A stretch of DNA of 38,125 nt, from positions 1 to 38,125 of the forward strand of contig JALNQF010000377.1 in NCBI GenBank assembly GCA_028456385.1. The letters are read 5' to 3'. Source of the stretch: Ophiosphaerella korrae (taxonomy: Eukaryota > Ascomycota > Dothideomycetes > Pleosporales > Phaeosphaeriaceae). Positions 36,042-38,125 of this stretch are shown piece by piece. Numbering within the stretch: the first letter of the stretch is position 1; the number at the start of each line of letters is the position of its first letter. Position numbers and translations under genes: made by a program. Below the pieces are notes generated by a model. The model was not told the DNA's origin and did no database searches. It was given only the letters and a program-made list of their open reading frames with translations.

Positions 36042-36753
36042 TTATATATATTTATTTCTTTACTTTTTTTCTATTTAATATAAATTTCTTTTCTTACTTT
36101 ATATTTTATATTTTTTATCTTTAACTTATCTATATATCTATCTAATAAAATATTTTTATACTATACTATCTTATACCCTTTATTTATATACACTTATACT
36201 TACTTTTACTCTACTTTTATTTACTTAATATTTACTACTTATTATTACTATTTTATACTATAATAACTTCTTTAATATTTAACTTATTTTATATTACTTT
36301 ATAACTCTATTATATATAATCTAATATTAAAAATAGCTATAGTATTAAGTATTATCTTTAATATACTTTATTCTACTATTACTTACTATATTATAATAAT
36401 ATACGTAATAAAATAACTTCTTTATTTTATAATTTTTTATCTTCTACTATACTATATATAATACTATCTCTTTAACTTTTTTTTTCTTAATAACTTTATC
36501 TACTTTAATTCTATAGTATACTATATTGATTTATACTATATAGACTTAGAAAATCTTTATATAATTATACTTAAAATATATCTATTAAAATAACTTATCT
36601 TTATTTCTTATTAGTAATATTAATATTATTCTAAAATATAAGATTTAAGAGTTAACTCTATTATAAGTAGTTAAAAGGGGATTAAATTTATAATAAGTTA
36701 ATATTAAGTTAACTATAAGTTAATAAGATTAGTTTATAATAAACTTATAAAAG

Positions 36754-37001
36754 AAGTTTACTATAAGTTAATATAATAAGTAACTATAAGCTAATAAGAT
36801 AAGTAACTATAAGCTATTACAATAAGTTAACTACAAGCTAATATATTAAGTTACTACGAGCTAATACGACAAGTTACTACGAGCTACTATAACAAGTAAC
36901 TACGAGCTAATAAGATAAGTAACTACAAGCTAATATAACGAGTTAACTTTAAGTTAATATAACAAGTTACTACAAGCTAACAAGATAAGTAACTATAAGC
37001 T
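36754..37001 (+). repeat. 23/24-bp minisatellite I, about 10.5 units
   Basis: Units start at 36754 (24 bp), 36778, 36801, 36824 (24), 36848, 36871, 36894, 36917, 36940 (24) and 36964, with a partial unit from 36987. The consensus is close to aagtaactacragctaata, followed by aayaagat or taac endings. Central units retain cgag and cgac, so they escaped much of the RIP seen around them. Looser aagttaa units extend left to about 36690. Confidence 0.9.
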
Positions 37002-37122
37002 AACTACAAGTTAATATTTTATCTATATTAGAGGTTTGAAATCGCTCTATATAAATAATAATATCGAGGTATAGTCCTTATACCTAGTAATAGTAAGGTA
37101 TAATATTAAAGCATAGTCTTTA

Positions 37123-37260
37123 TACCTAGTAATATTACAGTATATTACCTAGTAATATTACAGTATATTACCTAGTAATATTACAGTATATTACCTAGTA
37201 ATATTACAGTATATTACCTAGTAATATTTCAGTATATTACCTAGTAATATTAAGGTATAG
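37123..37260 (+). repeat. 23-bp minisatellite II, 6 units
   Basis: Six exact-length 23-bp units start at 37123, 37146, 37169, 37192, 37215 and 37238, each opening tacctagtaatatta and closing cagtatat. The first four are identical, the fifth has one change, the sixth ends aaggtatag. Two single units of related form precede it near 37079-37103. Near-identity implies recent expansion or correction. Confidence 0.95.
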
Positions 37261-37490
37261 GTCCCTATTACTATTAAATTTTACAACGCTACATCTTAAT
37301 AACAAGAAGAGATATAAGAAACTAAATTAAAGATTTAGAATCGCAGCGTCTTACTATTTAAGATAAGTTATTAGTATTATTTTATTAAAGCTTGTATAAG
37401 TAAGATAATATTAAAGGATAATATTAAAGGATATTATAAACTATCTTAGTAGTAATACGCTAGGTATATTATAAAATCTAATATATATAA

Positions 37491-38125
37491 ATCTTTTATC
37501 TTGTTTTTTTTTAATAATAGTTTATTACTTTTTTTTTATATTTTATACTTTTTACAATTTTTTACAATTTTTTGTTTTTTTTACTTTATTACCTATTATT
37601 TTATATTTCTTTATTTAATACTTATATATAATTTATATTTTATATTCTTTTATTCTATTAATTTTTTTTAAATATATAACTATAAACTATATTTTACTAT
37701 ATTTTTTATTCTATTATTACTAATACTCTCTTATATCTAATTAATTTTTAGCTATATACTTTTATAAAATCTTAGAGTAATATATATTCTAAAATAACTT
37801 ACTTTTTTAAACTACTTAACTTATATCTAAAACTAATTCTTCTATATAGATAATTAATATTTAGTTTTTAAATATTACTACTATATATCTTTTTATACTT
37901 ATATTTAATTAAAATTAAATTCTATAACTTCTAAATTAATACCTATATTTATATATAAACTTAATACTAAATTTAATTTTTTTTTCTACCTATAATATTT
38001 AATATAAAAACAATGTAAATACTTAAAATATTAATAAATATTAATTATATAGCCTATTATACTTATTTTTATATTATTAGATATATTTCTATTTTACTTT
38101 ATATTCTATACTATTTTATTATTAT
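37491..38125. other. Pyrimidine-rich DNA to window end
   Basis: T-rich sequence with repeated ttttttactt and ttacaatttt words near 37550, then balanced AT-rich DNA. No gene, RNA or element is recognised before the window edge. Confidence 0.6.

Larger units (their letters stand above)
36150..37490 (+). repeat. Diverged direct duplication, copy B
   Basis: Second copy of the segment at 32030-33080, same orientation, with the shared blocks listed there. It is longer because it contains two expanded minisatellites, at about 36754-37001 and 37123-37260. The hairpin aggtatagtccttatacct (37067-37085) has a 7-bp stem and 5-base loop. The portion from about 36780 to 37370 keeps CpA, TpG and CpG, unlike most of the window. 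It ends, like copy A, near aaatctaatatatata. The 36042-36149 stretch before it is featureless T-rich DNA beside the old LTR. Confidence 0.75.

Noticed and set aside
36754..37260. Regular 23-bp repeats could be mistaken for a CRISPR array.
   Set aside because: The units are directly adjacent with no unique spacers, there are no cas genes, and the setting is fungal chromatin.
1..38125. Extreme AT content could mean a mitochondrial genome.
   Set aside because: No mitochondrial genes, tRNAs or rRNAs are seen. Nuclear-type LTR retrotransposons with 5-bp target duplications and specific CpA/TpG loss point to RIPed nuclear DNA.

Overview
The window is a block of AT-rich, gene-dead chromatin from a filamentous ascomycete (Pezizomycotina) with very strong repeat-induced point mutation (RIP). 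CpA and TpG are almost gone and TpA is everywhere; for example 7021-7620 contains no CpA and no TpG at all. I see no intact protein-coding gene, no tRNA, no rRNA and no telomere repeat. The species cannot be fixed from this sequence; centromeric, pericentromeric or subtelomeric AT-isochore DNA are all possible.

Layout. (1) 1-3034: AT-rich DNA with a 14-bp minisatellite (415-540) and a degenerate minus-strand coding-like tract. (2) 3040-3471: solo Gypsy LTR with a perfect 5-bp target duplication. (3) 3477-16017: old, heavily RIPed sequence. It contains a minus-strand relic that reads like the large fungal OrsD/RecQ-helicase ('telomere-linked helicase'-like) proteins, about 6.7-10.5 kb. A second, inverted fragment of the same helicase lies at 5163-5915 and was itself split by a minus-strand solo LTR (5414-5849, TSD TATAT). 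Long stretches between 10.5 and 16.0 kb look coding-derived but I could not identify them. (4) 16023-23045: Gypsy/chromovirus element 1, full length, 441-bp LTRs, TSD AGCTA. (5) 23046-24130: flank and pyrimidine-rich DNA. (6) 24131-31134: Gypsy/chromovirus element 2, full length, 449-bp LTRs, TSD CTTTA. (7) 31140-38125: pyrimidine-rich DNA holding a diverged direct duplication (about 32.0-33.1 and 36.1-37.5 kb), a 234-bp solo LTR of another family (33642-33875, TSD TATTA), an old minus-strand LTR (about 35590-36041), and two adjacent minisatellites that both have a 23-bp period.

The two full Gypsy elements each keep one gag-pol reading frame without indels from gag through protease, reverse transcriptase, RNase H and D,D35E integrase to a chromodomain. 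They are killed by C-to-T and G-to-A changes: Gln and Trp codons became TAA/TAG, and zinc-binding Cys and His became Tyr. Between pol and the 3' LTR both elements also carry a matching open frame on the opposite strand, the most interesting unexplained protein-like signal here. Residual CpA/TpG suggests relative ages: the solo LTR at 3040 and element 1 are youngest, element 2 is intermediate, and the two minus-strand LTRs and the helicase relics are oldest.
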